A model generated the notes under the pieces. The model ran no database searches. It had not been told where the DNA came from and was given only the letters and a program-made list of their open reading frames with translations. The position numbers and the translations under genes were made by a program. From Helichrysum umbraculigerum (lineage: Eukaryota > Streptophyta > Magnoliopsida > Asterales > Asteraceae), in contig CATIUR010000003.1 in NCBI GenBank assembly GCA_949592205.1, positions 161,747,759 to 161,811,758 on the forward strand: DNA of 64,000 nt, written 5' to 3'. This document shows, in pieces, positions 43,367 to 54,981 of this stretch; within the stretch, counting starts at the first letter, position 1, and each line of letters begins with the position of its first letter.

Positions 43367-44373
43367 CTATAAATGGACTACTTTGGTGATTTTTGGTAAT
43401 AAATGATTGTTTTAAAGTGTTTTCACCAAAGTTTAGTCCAAATAGTGCGGATATGTATGTAAAAACATGACTTTTATGTTACATCATTAACATCTCTCAT
43501 CAATTAATTATGTCCTTTCATGTTGCATCGCACGTGTTAATGCTAGTACTCTATTGTTGAAATCTCTTCATATGAAGTGAAGAGGTAAATAATATGTTAC
43601 TTCATTTGTCATAGTTAAAGTGTCCAGTTTAACTATACATACAATTTTAGTAATTTCACTTACTACATTTTTAAGTGTCCACTTTGAATATACACACAAT
43701 ATTAAGAATTTCGATTAATTTCACTTTTCACCAATCAAATAAATTTTCTATCCATTAAAGTTTCTTTTAGTTGTTTGTTACACGAAAAAAGACATTTATT
43801 TGAGACAACTCATATTACTAACCAAGATAATTGAAACGAGACGGATGAAGTATTTAACCCATGCACTTTTTTAAGTTTTAACACGAGATCAGAATAATAA
43901 CATTATTTTGGGAATTACACTTGATGGTTTTTCTTTTTAATTTTATAATTAAGTTTATCATTAATGTATTAATTATATTATCAGATTGTGACATGTGTCA
44001 ATTTTAGATCTAGTAATGATATCTATAGTTTTCTTCATATATATATAGAAAGAAAAGATATGAACGGATCATTTGTGTAAAAAACTTGTGAGGGTTTCAT
44101 CCACTGACCCATGAATCAATCAAACTCACCCGATTCTTCCTACAATGTTGCAAACAAGTCGATTTTTTATCGAGCAGCTCATGTTTGGCTTGAGTTTGAA
44201 CTTGAGCTCAAGCTCGACCCCGAGCTCGAGCATAAAAATTAGAGCTCGAGTAGGCTCAAAATATATATGAGTGACTTGGGTTGTTATCAATCTTTTTTAG
44301 CCTTAATATGAATGCATTTCGCAACAATAGATTTAACTCCTTGCAAGTATTGAGATGCTTAAATCCTCAAGGA
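43367..44373. other. AT-rich spacer
   Basis: No gene or element with defined ends was recognised. GAGCTCGAG-rich phrases occur near 44200-44250. Confidence 0.4.
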
Positions 44374-44381
44374 GTTTGGTA

Positions 44382-45287
44382 CAGGAGCGGCTCAAGCTCA
44401 TTCGGGGCCTAAAGCGAACTTTCAAAATGGGGCCTTTTTTACTAAAACGTTTTAATTTATTTTATTTTTAAATAAAGTTTATTTTTCTCGATTTTTTTGA
44501 TGCAAAATCTTTAATTACGCCAATAATATCAGTTTCATTTACTAACTCATTTTCAAATGATAAAGTAGCTAATCCGTTTAATATTTATTGTGACATTGAA
44601 GATCTTAGATAGTTTTTTACAACTTTAAGCTTCGAGAAACTTCTTTCGACCAAAGCAACTATAACGGGAATGATTAACATAATTCTATATGCAATATAGG
44701 CATTTAAAAAAGAATCAAGTTTCTTAATATAATTATAAGTAAATCAATTGGTTTGTCATTTTTACATTTATGATTTCTCTTGAAACCCTTACCCTTAACT
44801 CTGAAAAATTAGATAACCAATAAAATTCGGAAGCAAGATAATTGATAATTGATTTACTAGCATAAATGGAGATGGAAGACTACAATTAACAAAGAGCCGT
44901 TTGGAAAAGAAAACAACGTAGGAAATCAAGCATCAAACAGTCACGTTATTTAGAAATCAGTTAATTAGATGAGAAATTGAGAAAATCACGTTATTTTCTA
45001 ATTCTAATTCTAATCTAACTAGTCTTAGTCTTTTTCTCACCTAATGGGCTATCAAATGGACCTTGCAGGCTAAAGATTTAAAACTGAAACCTTATAAATG
45101 AGCTAGATATAAAATTGAGGCCTTACGAGTGCTAAGAAAAAAAGTCTACCAATATATAATTATAAAGGAATATTTAAATGCCAATAATTATATATATATA
45201 AAATACATATATACATATATATGGGGCCTTGAAAATTGTGGGGCCTAAAGCGAGGGCATCACTGGCTTTACCCTTGAGCCACCCCTG
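44382..45287. mobile_element. Internally deleted hAT transposon, 906 bp
   Basis: Ends CAGGAGCGGCTCAAG and (right, reverse complement) CAGGGGTGGCTCAAG are flanked by the perfect 8-bp duplication GTTTGGTA (44374-44381 and 45288-45295). A remnant of the transposase C-terminus is encoded on the minus strand. GGGGCCTAAAGCGA repeats lie just inside both ends. Confidence 0.9.
44468..44683 (-). pseudogene. hAT transposase C-terminal (hATC) remnant
   Basis: The minus strand reads VALVERSFSKLKVVKNYLRS, one in-frame stop after SMSQ, then NGLATLSFENELV. This is the typical ERSFSKLK dimerisation block of plant hAT transposases. The catalytic core is absent. Confidence 0.85.
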
Positions 45288-45295
45288 GTTTGGTA

Positions 45296-48257
45296 GATAG
45301 AACATTCCAACTTCACATAAGTTATGCTGCTAAAGTCTCTTAGTTAAAATTCAGCTGTGACTAGACACATAACCTAATGAATTTGTTGTAGGGTGGTAAC
45401 TTGACAAGTGAGCCAGCATCAGATCGAAGAGTGTCCGTATAGCCGTACAAGTAAGAAAGTTGTCTCTAAAGCCTTTCATAGAGATTTCATCAACAAACGA
45501 TTTCACCACAAAGAAAAATGAAAAGATCAAGCAATAGAAACTAAGATCTGCCTTATAATTACATGAAGTAAAACAATTTTGCCATAACCGTGCATATTCC
45601 AACAATTTCCCCAGCTTATGTAATTGGACTTTAAAAATGCACAAATGAGCAAATGCTGGACTTTAAACCACAACCATCCAAAACACTATTGTTAGAAAAC
45701 AAAACTTAACAAAGTTAGAAGCAGAAAGTAAATGATCAAATGCATTGAAAAAAAAAATGATCAAATGCAAAATGGCCAATTACATCTCCCCTACTCCCCC
45801 TTATTACATACATCTCAAAACCAACCCTCCCATTGACACACACACAATATATGATATATCACATATAAATAGAATGTGATAGACAGCAAACTAGTTCAAT
45901 CATGTGGTTCATAACCCACTGCACACACTCCAAAATTAAAGGGAATCTTCCACATCTACCCTTAACAAGAAGTTTCGCCACAGTATTAACTAACTACCAA
46001 TAAAATACTTGGGCTCAAGAAAGACACACAACCAGAAGTTAACAAATGACATACTCAGACACTTGTTAATCCACCCTATAACACCAGAAGGGTAAATGAA
46101 GGTGCTAAACTCCAGCACAATACTACTTAACCCCCAAATGAAGGATTTACACACTTGCTTAAAGCAACAAATTTTAAAATTTAGCTTTAGTAATATAATT
46201 TAGTTTAAATTAGTGATAAATGATACGGGGTAAAAAAAGTATATAAAACGAACTATTGTGTTTAAACAGAAAAGAAAAGATTTGGTACAAACTATAGATT
46301 AATATATTCAATTTTAGATGTTAACAAGTAGCAATCGATCCGAAATAACTCCGCCCATTTTGACCCAAGCCCGTTGTGACCCAAACCCGTTTTGACCCGT
46401 AAACCCAACCCACCAGGCCTGCCAGTTTTGCGATAACAGTACCAAAATATTTCAGTATTCTATACGCTAATACAATAGCAGTACCATATAAATAGTTAGA
46501 AAAATGACCAAATACACTTTGTTGTTATTAGCTAAAATTTCCCATTTTGATTCATTATAAAATTGGCACAATACAACCATAATGATTTATGATACCTCAA
46601 CTAAATAGCTGAATAAAACAGATAGATAGACACATAACTTATTATCGTAGTATTAGACATAATTAAAAGAAAAGTACAGTATAAGTTAAGAAATACATTG
46701 GGCGCTACTAACCTTTAAAAGAATTGAAGCTACAAACAGCGCTTCGAGAGTGCCCCAGTGCGGGCTCTTGGCCCAATCCCCTGCACCAGTATTACTTTGA
46801 GATTAATAAGATAATATATGTTTGGTCAATATTAAGAATTCAGACATTTATTCAATGCAATTGGGAAGACTAACAGAAAGACTGCATATACCAATCTGAC
46901 CCGTGACATGCACGTCAGTGTGAATATGAAAAAAGAAACATTAGATGTCAATTTATATAGAGATCATAAGGAACAATTATAAATATCGATTGACTTAATA
47001 AACTCACTTTTGTCTCAGATCGAACTTCAACCAACAAACACCTGGTTACTATGCACCTGCACCTTGATACCAGCGAGAATGGGGTTGGAATTAGTCAAGA
47101 TATATTATTGGTCATCGACATTCCTTAAAGAACATTACACAAGCAACATTCCGTTTCACTTGTATTTAGATGACATTAGTCAATCTATTATACTGTAGAA
47201 TCCATATATAAAATTGTCAATAATAATTTAACCAAGACAAATAAGTGTGATTAACCACGTATAATATCAGTGGTAAAAGAACTGTACTATTGCTTAGCTA
47301 AGTTGAGGTCGAAACTTGTTACCAGTTAGACAATTGAAATAAAAGTTGAATTTGTTACCGTACAATATCCTTCAGTCTACTCTTGATCCACGACCACTGC
47401 TACCTGTTGATGATGATTTCTTACTACCATATTTTCTGTTACAACACCAGTCAAAGGTTAATAAGCAGAATAACTATGCTATAGTAAAGATATTGGAATA
47501 TCATATTTTATTTTTTATTTTAAGGTTCCATAGTGGCACACTGACCTGTTTTCCAATGCTGAATGGAATGTATTTGTATTTGATCATATGCATGATTTTT
47601 GGCGCTTCTTTGTTAAAAAGCAGCACAAACCCAATAGCAAAGTAGTATTGGCCAGAACACCGGGACATCAAACATCAAGAAAAAAGTCATCAGAATTGAG
47701 ATAAGGAAAGCCTTTGTGATCGCGTACCTTTAAATTCAACCATCAGAATAGAACGAGATTAGGGTCTCAATAAGTAAGATGACCAACAAACCTGATGAAA
47801 TGTTAACGATTATGTGAAATTGTGAAAGAGTGAAGTAAATACCAGAACTTAAACTCGGGCAGACGCCCAATGAAAGGCTTGAACTCATCCGACCCTTTAG
47901 TAGGTAGCATGGGACCAGTAGTCGGGCAACTTCAGGGTCAACCAATGGCGTCAAAAATACTCGGCCTAGTTCAATGATGTGGCGCATAAACCCCTGCACA
48001 CACTCCACAATTATAAGGAAACTTCCACATCTACCCTTAACAGGCAGTTTCACCACAATATTAACTACTACACTACCAATAAAAATAATGAGGCTCATAA
48101 AAGACACACAAGCGAATGTCAATGAATGATATGCTAGAAACATTTTTAACAACATAAGGGAAAAAGAAGTTGCTAAAATCCAGCACAATACTGCTTAACC
48201 CCCAAATCCTATATTGTGGTCCCAAACAAAACCAGACACCATCTATACTACACGGTA
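45296..48257. other. Spacer containing a diverged segmental duplication
   Basis: No intact gene. Segments 45901-46140 and 47974-48207 are clearly related (shared TTCCACATCTACCCTTAACA, CCAGCACAATACT, TTAACCCCCAAAT). The short frames at 45351-45644 and 47736-48188 show no domain, and the latter lies over one duplicated segment. Confidence 0.6.
46731..46790 (-). pseudogene. Orphan exon-like block
   Basis: On the minus strand an AG acceptor-like CTGGTGCAG precedes an open block translating as DWAKSPHWGTLEALFVAS ending in LLK, followed by GTTAGT. Base composition is coding-like compared with its flanks. I do not recognise the family, and no companion exon was identified with confidence. Confidence 0.35.
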
Positions 48258-48384
48258 GCAATGTTTTAAGCGAACCGGTTTTCTGTCCGGACCCGGTTCA
48301 ATCCGGTTGAACCGCCCATTTTGTACTATATGAGTTGAATCGATTTGTGTCCAGATCCGGTCCGACCGGTTTTCAAAACATTGC
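48258..48384. mobile_element. Small MITE, 127 bp
   Basis: GCAATGTTTT at the left and its complement at the right bound a CCGGTTC-rich palindromic body. The flanks ACGGTA and ACGGCA may be a diverged target duplication. Confidence 0.65.
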
Positions 48385-48465
48385 ACGGCAGACACAGCAT
48401 AGACTTGAAAAAACCATACTGAAATATCAAATATGTTTCATTGACCAAATGAGCCTAGTTTGGTG

Positions 48466-49148
48466 TAGGGATGGCACCCGCGGGTCGTGGGTACGAATAT
48501 GTCAAACCCATCACCCGCTCGCGACGGGTTTTTTTACCCGCAAACCCGTGAATACCCGCTAGCGGGTTTATTTTTACACCCATACCCGCGACCCGCGGAT
48601 ACCCGTGGGTCGCGGGTAACCCGCGGGTTTTAAATAATATAAACATTTTATCTAAATATCAAAAGAGTTTATATAATTTTAATGTATAAAAATGTTTTGA
48701 AACATGTTCAAATCAATGGATCGTAATTTTAAACGAATTAAATTGTTAAAATTTAAGATATGCAGATTACTAGTTCGATAACTATCAATTTATTTGATAA
48801 TTTTTTCTTGATCATTTGATAATTTACTATTCGAAACATGAAAACTATACTTTTTAGTCTCTATATGAATAGTTTTATAATATATAGTTCAAATTAACCA
48901 TTATATATACATATATATGTAATAAATTATACAAATCTACTTGTAGGTATCTATAATGTGTTATGTAGGTTCGCGGGTCGGGTTTACCCGCGGGTATAAG
49001 TCCATACCCATCACCCGCCCGTGACCCATCAACGGGTAGAAGTTCATACCCGTAACCCACCCATGGGTAAAAATTTTATGGGTTTACCCACCTACGATGG
49101 GCGGGTACCCACGGGTCACGGGTTTTTTCTCGCCCATTGACATCCCTA
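48466..49148. mobile_element. hAT-type non-autonomous element rich in CCCGCGGGT
   Basis: Ends TAGGGATGGCA and (reverse complement) TAGGGATGTCA are flanked by a perfect 8-bp duplication, GTTTGGTG (48458-48465 and 49149-49156). Both subterminal regions are packed with ACCCGCGGGT/GCGGGT words. The centre is AT-rich and non-coding. Confidence 0.88.
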
Positions 49149-49438
49149 GTTTGGTGAAGGGTTGAAAAGTCATAATTAACCATAGCATGAAAGTGGGGTT
49201 CACTAAACAGTCAAATAACCTCTCATTAAAAACTATGAAACAAACCAAAGCATGGGAGATATATTCATTAATAGTTGTCATAAGCAACTAGTAAAAAATT
49301 CACCAAAACATGTTAATAGTTGTCATAAGCAACTACAAATCAAGACTAATCTTCTTCTTCCACTGCAGCTGGTGCTGACTACATCTTACTATAGTTAACA
49401 TAAGCAACTATAACTAAAAACAAAGAGTACTAATCTTC

Positions 49439-50530
49439 CTATGCTTGTTCATATTTAAGGTGCTTGTTCCTGCCCAAGTCTTCGGCTGTGAAGCAACTAG
49501 ATGCTCTCATACTTGTTATCCTATCTGCAGGAAGAGGGTCCAGAGGCACTTCTAAAAGAACAAGAAATCTAGTCAGAAAGCTATTAACAAAAGAAACTAC
49601 AAAACTGTAGAATATGGTTTTGAAAAAATTACCCCCAACACGATACATGGAATCAGAATGTTTCCTTGATGAGCACACGTATAATTCTATCATAAGATAC
49701 AATTAACAAATTTATAGTAAACTATGTAATATGAAGCAAACACCATAAAGTATTGTATTAACTTACATATATTTTTTAAATTATATCCAAAAATAGGCAT
49801 ACCTTTTTTATACCTTCCATTCGTTGGATAAATTTTAGACATATCATGGATTACATAAGGAACCATTTCAACCATTTGAACTTCAAACTACATTAATAAA
49901 ATCATTATATACTAAACAAATTTATAAAAAAGGCATAATTAGATAAATTAATATAATATAACAATAATACTTACAGCATCTAAAACTGCTATAGTAGCAA
50001 CTAAATCTGCCCATGTTCCACTGCTTATATAGTTTTAGTATATTAGATTTACCATCATTGAGTTTTATATGAAATGCGTAGAGTAAATAAAAGATACCTT
50101 TTGGACATTCGTTTAACATACTTGTTAGATACCTTTTGGACATTCGTTTAACATACTTGTTATATCTTTCATCATACCGTTGTGAATATATATATATGAC
50201 GATTTTCTCTTAGCTCTGAAAAACAAAATAATATCATATTTCAAAATCTGTCAATGTATATATGAAGTTAAAAAAAAATTACATCTCTCTCTACCTGAGC
50301 CACAGCAACACGCCTAACATACAAATGGTGCTTTTCCGTGCCAAAGAGCTGATCGCTCAGTGCACGGAATACGCATTTACCATCACCCTCAACTTCTTTT
50401 AAAACAAAACCAAGTAAATAAAGCCTCTCATCAAGCCTTGCAAACTGACCGAAAGGTTCTAGCTTCACAGGTAAATGAGCAAACAATGCATGACTAGCAT
50501 GTGTTAACAAATAAACCAATACTTCAATTA
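49439..50530 (-). pseudogene. OTU-type deubiquitinase gene remnant (multi-exon)
   Basis: Minus-strand pieces in OTU order: EVEGDGKCVFRALSDQLFG with the catalytic Asp and Cys of the GDGxC motif (about 50400-50340); YDERYNKYVKRMSK (about 50190-50135); SGTWADLVATIAVLDAV (about 50025-49975); VEMVPYVIHDMSKIYP (about 49880-49825); ELYVCSSRKHSDSMYRV, placing a histidine at the expected catalytic position (about 49690-49640); and a C-terminal piece ending at TAG near 49439. Splice-like junctions separate them. A TA-repeat expansion near 50190 shifts the frame and a 35-bp tandem duplication covers one donor site, so I call it a pseudogene. Family members remove ubiquitin chains. Confidence 0.7.
50092..50161. 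repeat. Perfect 35-bp tandem duplication over an OTU splice donor
   Basis: The unit starting AGATACCTTTTGGACATTCG is present twice in direct succession. It includes the end of an exon and its AAAAG|GTATCT donor, so the donor is duplicated. Confidence 0.9.
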
Positions 50531-50567
50531 AACATAAATAAAGTTTAGGTTTAGAGATACTTAGGTA

Positions 50568-50690
50568 TACACTAGTGATGACACGCTTGAACGTGCGGTA
50601 GATACTAAGTATAAAGCTAAGAGATTTTGAAAACTGGACCCGGTTCACAACCGTACTGTTTTTCAAGTGCTAATAAATTCGAATTGAAAA
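50568..50690. repeat. Dispersed repeat, copy 1 (copy 2 at about 51990-52105)
   Basis: Both copies share CACTAGTGATGACACG, AGCTAAGAGATTTTGAAAA and GGACCCGGTT, with substitutions. They may be fragments of the same non-coding element. Confidence 0.7.
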
Positions 50691-52671
50691 ACATTGAAAG
50701 AGTTTGGCCGAATTAGTTGTTATAGAGTGTAATTTTCATTTGCAGAAACTAAAATATTTAGTGTTTTAATAATCATGATCACAAGTTGATCCTTAATGAG
50801 ATCAAATGATATATTGACTTGATTAAAGTTGGTGTCACTCAAGTATGTTTTCACATCGACCATACAAGTTCTTAAAGTTGTCCGGATCGAATCTTGCAAA
50901 CTTATAACGAGGTTAGAACTTGACACCTAAATGATAAAACAAAGCAAGGCTAAATTGTACGTTGTAACAAAGCATTAATAGTTTCTCTTTTTCTATAATA
51001 CACTATAAAGAAATGACTAATTTAATGAATGTATGAACATAAATTTCCTATGCGAAGACTAAATATTATAAATCAACAATTAAATACAAATTTTAGTAAT
51101 AGATATCAACTAGTCAAAAACTAGTATACTATATAAAGAATGTTTTTCTTTTTGTGATCACCCCTTAATTGATTGGATATCATATTGAGGGATTGCATAA
51201 AAAATAAAAAACACTTACATTCAAAAGGGATTCATCATCATTCATGACTAAAGACCGAGACTGAGTAACATATTAGTGGCTGCAATGAACAGGAGTAAGG
51301 TTTTTTACCGAAGAGTTATACATCAACAGTAAAATGCACTTCATAAATTGGGATGGGTGGGCTCATAATGAAATGATGAAAAAGCTTAAACTTCAAATTA
51401 ATTAGTGTTACATTTAAATTAAAATGAGTTGGGTAGGGCCAGACATTTTGAAAAAAATATGAAAAGGAAGCAAGTACTAAGAATGTATGCACCTCCGACA
51501 TTCCGATTAGTCAAATGAAAATTAATAGTCAAATCAAAATCAAGTTGGTTTTCCTCGTATGTCCAAACTAAATGCAACATCGTGTTCCCATGTGTATCAA
51601 AAGGGAATGTATCCACTCCATTGGTGCATCTATCTCGTGAGTATTCTAGAAAAATTTAAATCCAATTGGTCACCACATTCACCTATCAGTTGTTGTAGTT
51701 GTTGGAGGGTTTTATCGCGTATCACATACCACTAACTGTGCCGATGTTAACAGTTAACTAGCAACAACGCAAACGGAAACAAAATTTAAAATCAACTTTA
51801 TTGATCAAACCCATGTAACCAAGATCTTTATACAATAATAATTAAAATTAGAAAATGCAATTAAACATAGACAAAGTTAGGTTTTAAAGACACTTACTCG
51901 GAGGTGCTCGATTTGATCAAATTGAATCTTCTTAATTGATCCCCTTTCTTGGCTCCTACAAATTGAAATCTTCCACAATTATACGTTAGGTATCCACTAG
52001 TGATGACACGGTTGAATGTGCGGTAAAAACTAAGTTTAAAGCTAAGAGATTTTGAAAATCGGACCCGGTTTGCAAATATATAGTTTTCAAAGCGCCAATA
52101 CAAGTTCTTGTTTAGGTCATTATAAACATACAAGCTTGCATGTATATACATACTTGTATAGTCTTTTGTGCGCCTAAAGTTAGATACTAAACAAATTAAC
52201 TATACATATATTTGTAGTCAGACATATTGCATCTTCATAAATTTAAGGTTAATTAGATGCTAAACAATAGATATAGATACTCAACCAAATATGTTTATTG
52301 ATTTTGGAATAATATGAAAATACCGGAAGGTTGCCATGTTCGTCGAAGACAGGGTTGATGACGATTGTAAATTTAGTACTGCTAGTTGACAACGTTATCC
52401 TACGTTTTTGTGGAATTCGATTGTGCAATAAATAAATGGATAGAATAACAATAATAATAACCATATTACGATGAGGGAACAATGATTAGGAATCTTGCAC
52501 CCATCAACCACCATGGTTTTGCAACGGTAGGCACGACATGTGATGACATAGGTTTGGTACCTCAAGGGTTTTCTTTATGTGTTTTTTATTTTTATTTTAC
52601 AATTTTCTTTCAATTGTAAAGGATAAAACAAGGAAAATTGGTGAGTGGACCTTTTTATATATTACTCGTAT
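50691..52671. other. AT-rich spacer with repeat copy 2
   Basis: Contains the second copy of the repeat above (51990-52105). A minus-strand frame at 51419-51616 includes DTHGNTMLHLVW, which resembles one ankyrin repeat, but no companion repeats are convincing. No intact gene was found. Confidence 0.45.
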
Positions 52672-53215
52672 CAAGGTTGTCAAGATCGCGATCTTAACCT
52701 AGGATTATTTTCGTCTTTGCTAGAACAAAATCGGGATCTTAAGATACAATTCATATACTAGTGTGATTACATGTGTGTTACAATATATCCAGAATATCAG
52801 ACGTGTGACAAATTCATGAAATTTTTATAGTTTAAACAATATAACATTAGTTCAATAATTCATAAGGATTAAATTACTATATGTGTTGCTAAAGATATTG
52901 ATTTTTACGTGTTAAAATATTGTAGTTGAAGAATTGCTAGTGTAACTTAATTATTTGATTAAATCGCTGGCATATTAGACTTTTATTAGACAAAATCAAC
53001 ATATTTGTATTTTTTTAACATATTAATTCATACTAAGTAAGGTCGGAGTCGGATCAAGATCTTAAGAGTCTATGCTCGGGATCGACACAGGGTTGAGATG
53101 CAAAGCAGATCTTATGATTTTTAGATCCTATGTAAGATCAAGATCGTTTCCATTCATATAAATTATATAATCGTAAGATCTTAAGAATAAGATTGAGATG
53201 ATAACAACCATGTTT
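52672..53215. mobile_element. Probable MITE rich in AAGATC/GATCTTA words
   Basis: The left end CAAGGTTGTCAAGATCGCGA is loosely matched by the right end in reverse complement (CATGGTTGTTATCATCTCAA), and both flanks carry repeated GATCTTA words. No coding capacity and no clear target duplication. Confidence 0.5.
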
Positions 53216-54023
53216 ATTATGATTAATTGATTATACGGGGGTTAAAACATATAAACTAGAGGAGTAATATATTATATCTCATTTATAAAAGAAAATTTAA
53301 TAAAATAAAATCAACCTCAAGTTATATGCTTATATACGACAATAATAAATCATGTTGTTTTTGTTTTTAAACCCTTACAAAGTTTAAGCATCTTATTTGT
53401 CATAAATTTTTTAAATATCAGTAACAAAGAAGATAAAATGAAAGAAAGATTACTTATACAAAAAGCAAAATGTTTTCCATATCGTACCAAAGTTTTAAAT
53501 TTTTTGATGTATCTCAATGATAGAGTTGTAAGTTAATTTAATAATGTATTGTTCATACTCAATTTGATTATATTATAAGCAAACCTTATGATTATGATAT
53601 AATAACGATCAACAACTTGAGGATGCAAAGTACCAAATAATCGCTAACAAAATGCAATGACACTCCCTATATCGAGTTAAAAAGGTGGCTTTCCAAGATA
53701 ACTAGCATTTTTAGTGTTACCGGGCATAGATGACCTTTTTGAAACTTTGGACCCATTTGGGCTGGGCTAATTTTATTAGTCCATGCAATTTACATTACTA
53801 CTAGATCATTTGTTTACGCAATATCTTACGCTTGAAGACTTTCCTTGAAGTACCATTTCACTCACATTTGATAATTGTCTTTTCAAAATGAGGAATAAGT
53901 GTGTCATTTGACATTTAAAAAGATATCATATCATCAGCATTCGATGTCGCAAATGGCAATATAACCTTTAAGCTTCGGCTAAACCATTAGTCTGGCAGCA
54001 GTTTGATTGTTTGATAAGATGGA
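53216..54023. other. AT-rich spacer left of the MULE locus
   Basis: No supportable feature. The left terminus of the MULE may lie in or near this stretch, but I could not define it. Confidence 0.4.
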
Positions 54024-54142
54024 ATGTCCTTAGAAGATCCTAGAAGCACAATTGATAGGGAAATTAAAAAAAATGCCACTATTTTTGAAAGACTAATTCG
54101 TTTTGCCATTCTAAAAAAAAAATTGACGATATATCACCCGAA

Positions 54143-54460
54143 CTCGCAAAAGCAAATTTGCTTTTGCGAGCCCGTGTATGCGATTTGCGAGTCACCATCA
54201 ATTGCGAGCCAGTTGCAGAGTAACGCATGCCCTCGCAAAAGCAAATCTGCGATTTGCTTTTTGCGAGTTACCTATGCCCGAGCCGTTGCCGAGTAACGAG
54301 TCGCTTGCCTAGTCGTAGCCGTGAAGTACGTGCCCTCGCAAAAGCAAATCTGCGATTTGCGATTTGCCTGTTACCTATGCCCGAGCCGTTGCCGAGTAAC
54401 GAGTCGCTTGCCTAGTCGTATCCGAGATCGCTTGCCTAGTCGTATCCGAGATCTACGTTG
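54143..54460. repeat. Palindromic and tandem GCAAATCGC array
   Basis: A perfect 28-bp palindrome spans 54143-54170 (half-site CTCGCAAAAGCAAA). It is followed by two tandem units (54229-54330 and 54331-54460) that each start CCCTCGCAAAAGCAAATCTG and continue with TACCTATGCCCGAGCCGTTG and CGCTTGCCTAGTCGTA. The same GCAAATCGC word recurs distal to the two other PB1-like genes, near 58146 and 59110. Confidence 0.85.
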
Positions 54461-54576
54461 CCTGTTTTCTTTTTATAAAAAATTTTGGAAACCACGAACA
54501 CTTCTTTTTGCAATTATTTTTTATATATGTACATTTGTACATTTTTTTTGACATTTTTTTTATAATATATATGCAT

Positions 54577-54577
<1 letters not shown>

Positions 54578-54627
<50 letters not shown>
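54578..54627. repeat. (TG)n(TA)n microsatellite
   Basis: A short TG run followed by about 40 bp of TA, between the palindromic array and the GGATAAG array. Confidence 0.95.
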
Positions 54628-54631
<4 letters not shown>

Positions 54632-54657
54632 TTTTTTGTTTCCGATAACTTGATTTT

Positions 54658-54911
54658 TAGATAAGATTTTGCCTGATTTTCGGGATATTAGATTTTTGGA
54701 TAAGATTTTTGGATAAGCTTTTCCGTGATTTGTGGGATTTAAAATTGTTGGATAAGATATCTGGATTTTTAGATAAGATTTTGCGTGATATTCGGGATAT
54801 TAGATTTTCGGATAAGATTTTTGGATAAGCTTTTCCGTGATTTGCGGGATATTCTCTAATTAATGGATAAGATTTTCTCTGATTTTCGTGATATTCTGCC
54901 ATTTATAAATA
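54658..54911 (+). promoter_or_regulatory. Upstream module 1: GGATAAG repeat array and TATA box
   Basis: GATAAGATTTT / GGATAAGCTTTTCCGTGATT phrases repeat about seven to nine times at 54658-54880. A TATAAATA box at about 54904-54911 lies some 75 bases before the ATG of the PB1-like gene at 54982. GATAAG matches the I-box core known from plant promoters; a function here is inference. Confidence 0.65.
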
Positions 54912-54981
54912 GTGTGATTGTAAGCAGGCATTGACAAGATTTTTACGAATTTTCAGAATATAAGAAATAAAAATTTTAAAA

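Noticed and set aside
47736..48188. 150-codon minus-strand frame as a membrane protein gene
   Set aside because: It is hydrophobic only by composition, has no recognisable domain and overlaps a non-coding duplicated segment.
51419..51616. Ankyrin-repeat protein fragment
   Set aside because: Only one DTHGNTMLHL-like phrase is visible, with no neighbouring repeats. Too weak to call.
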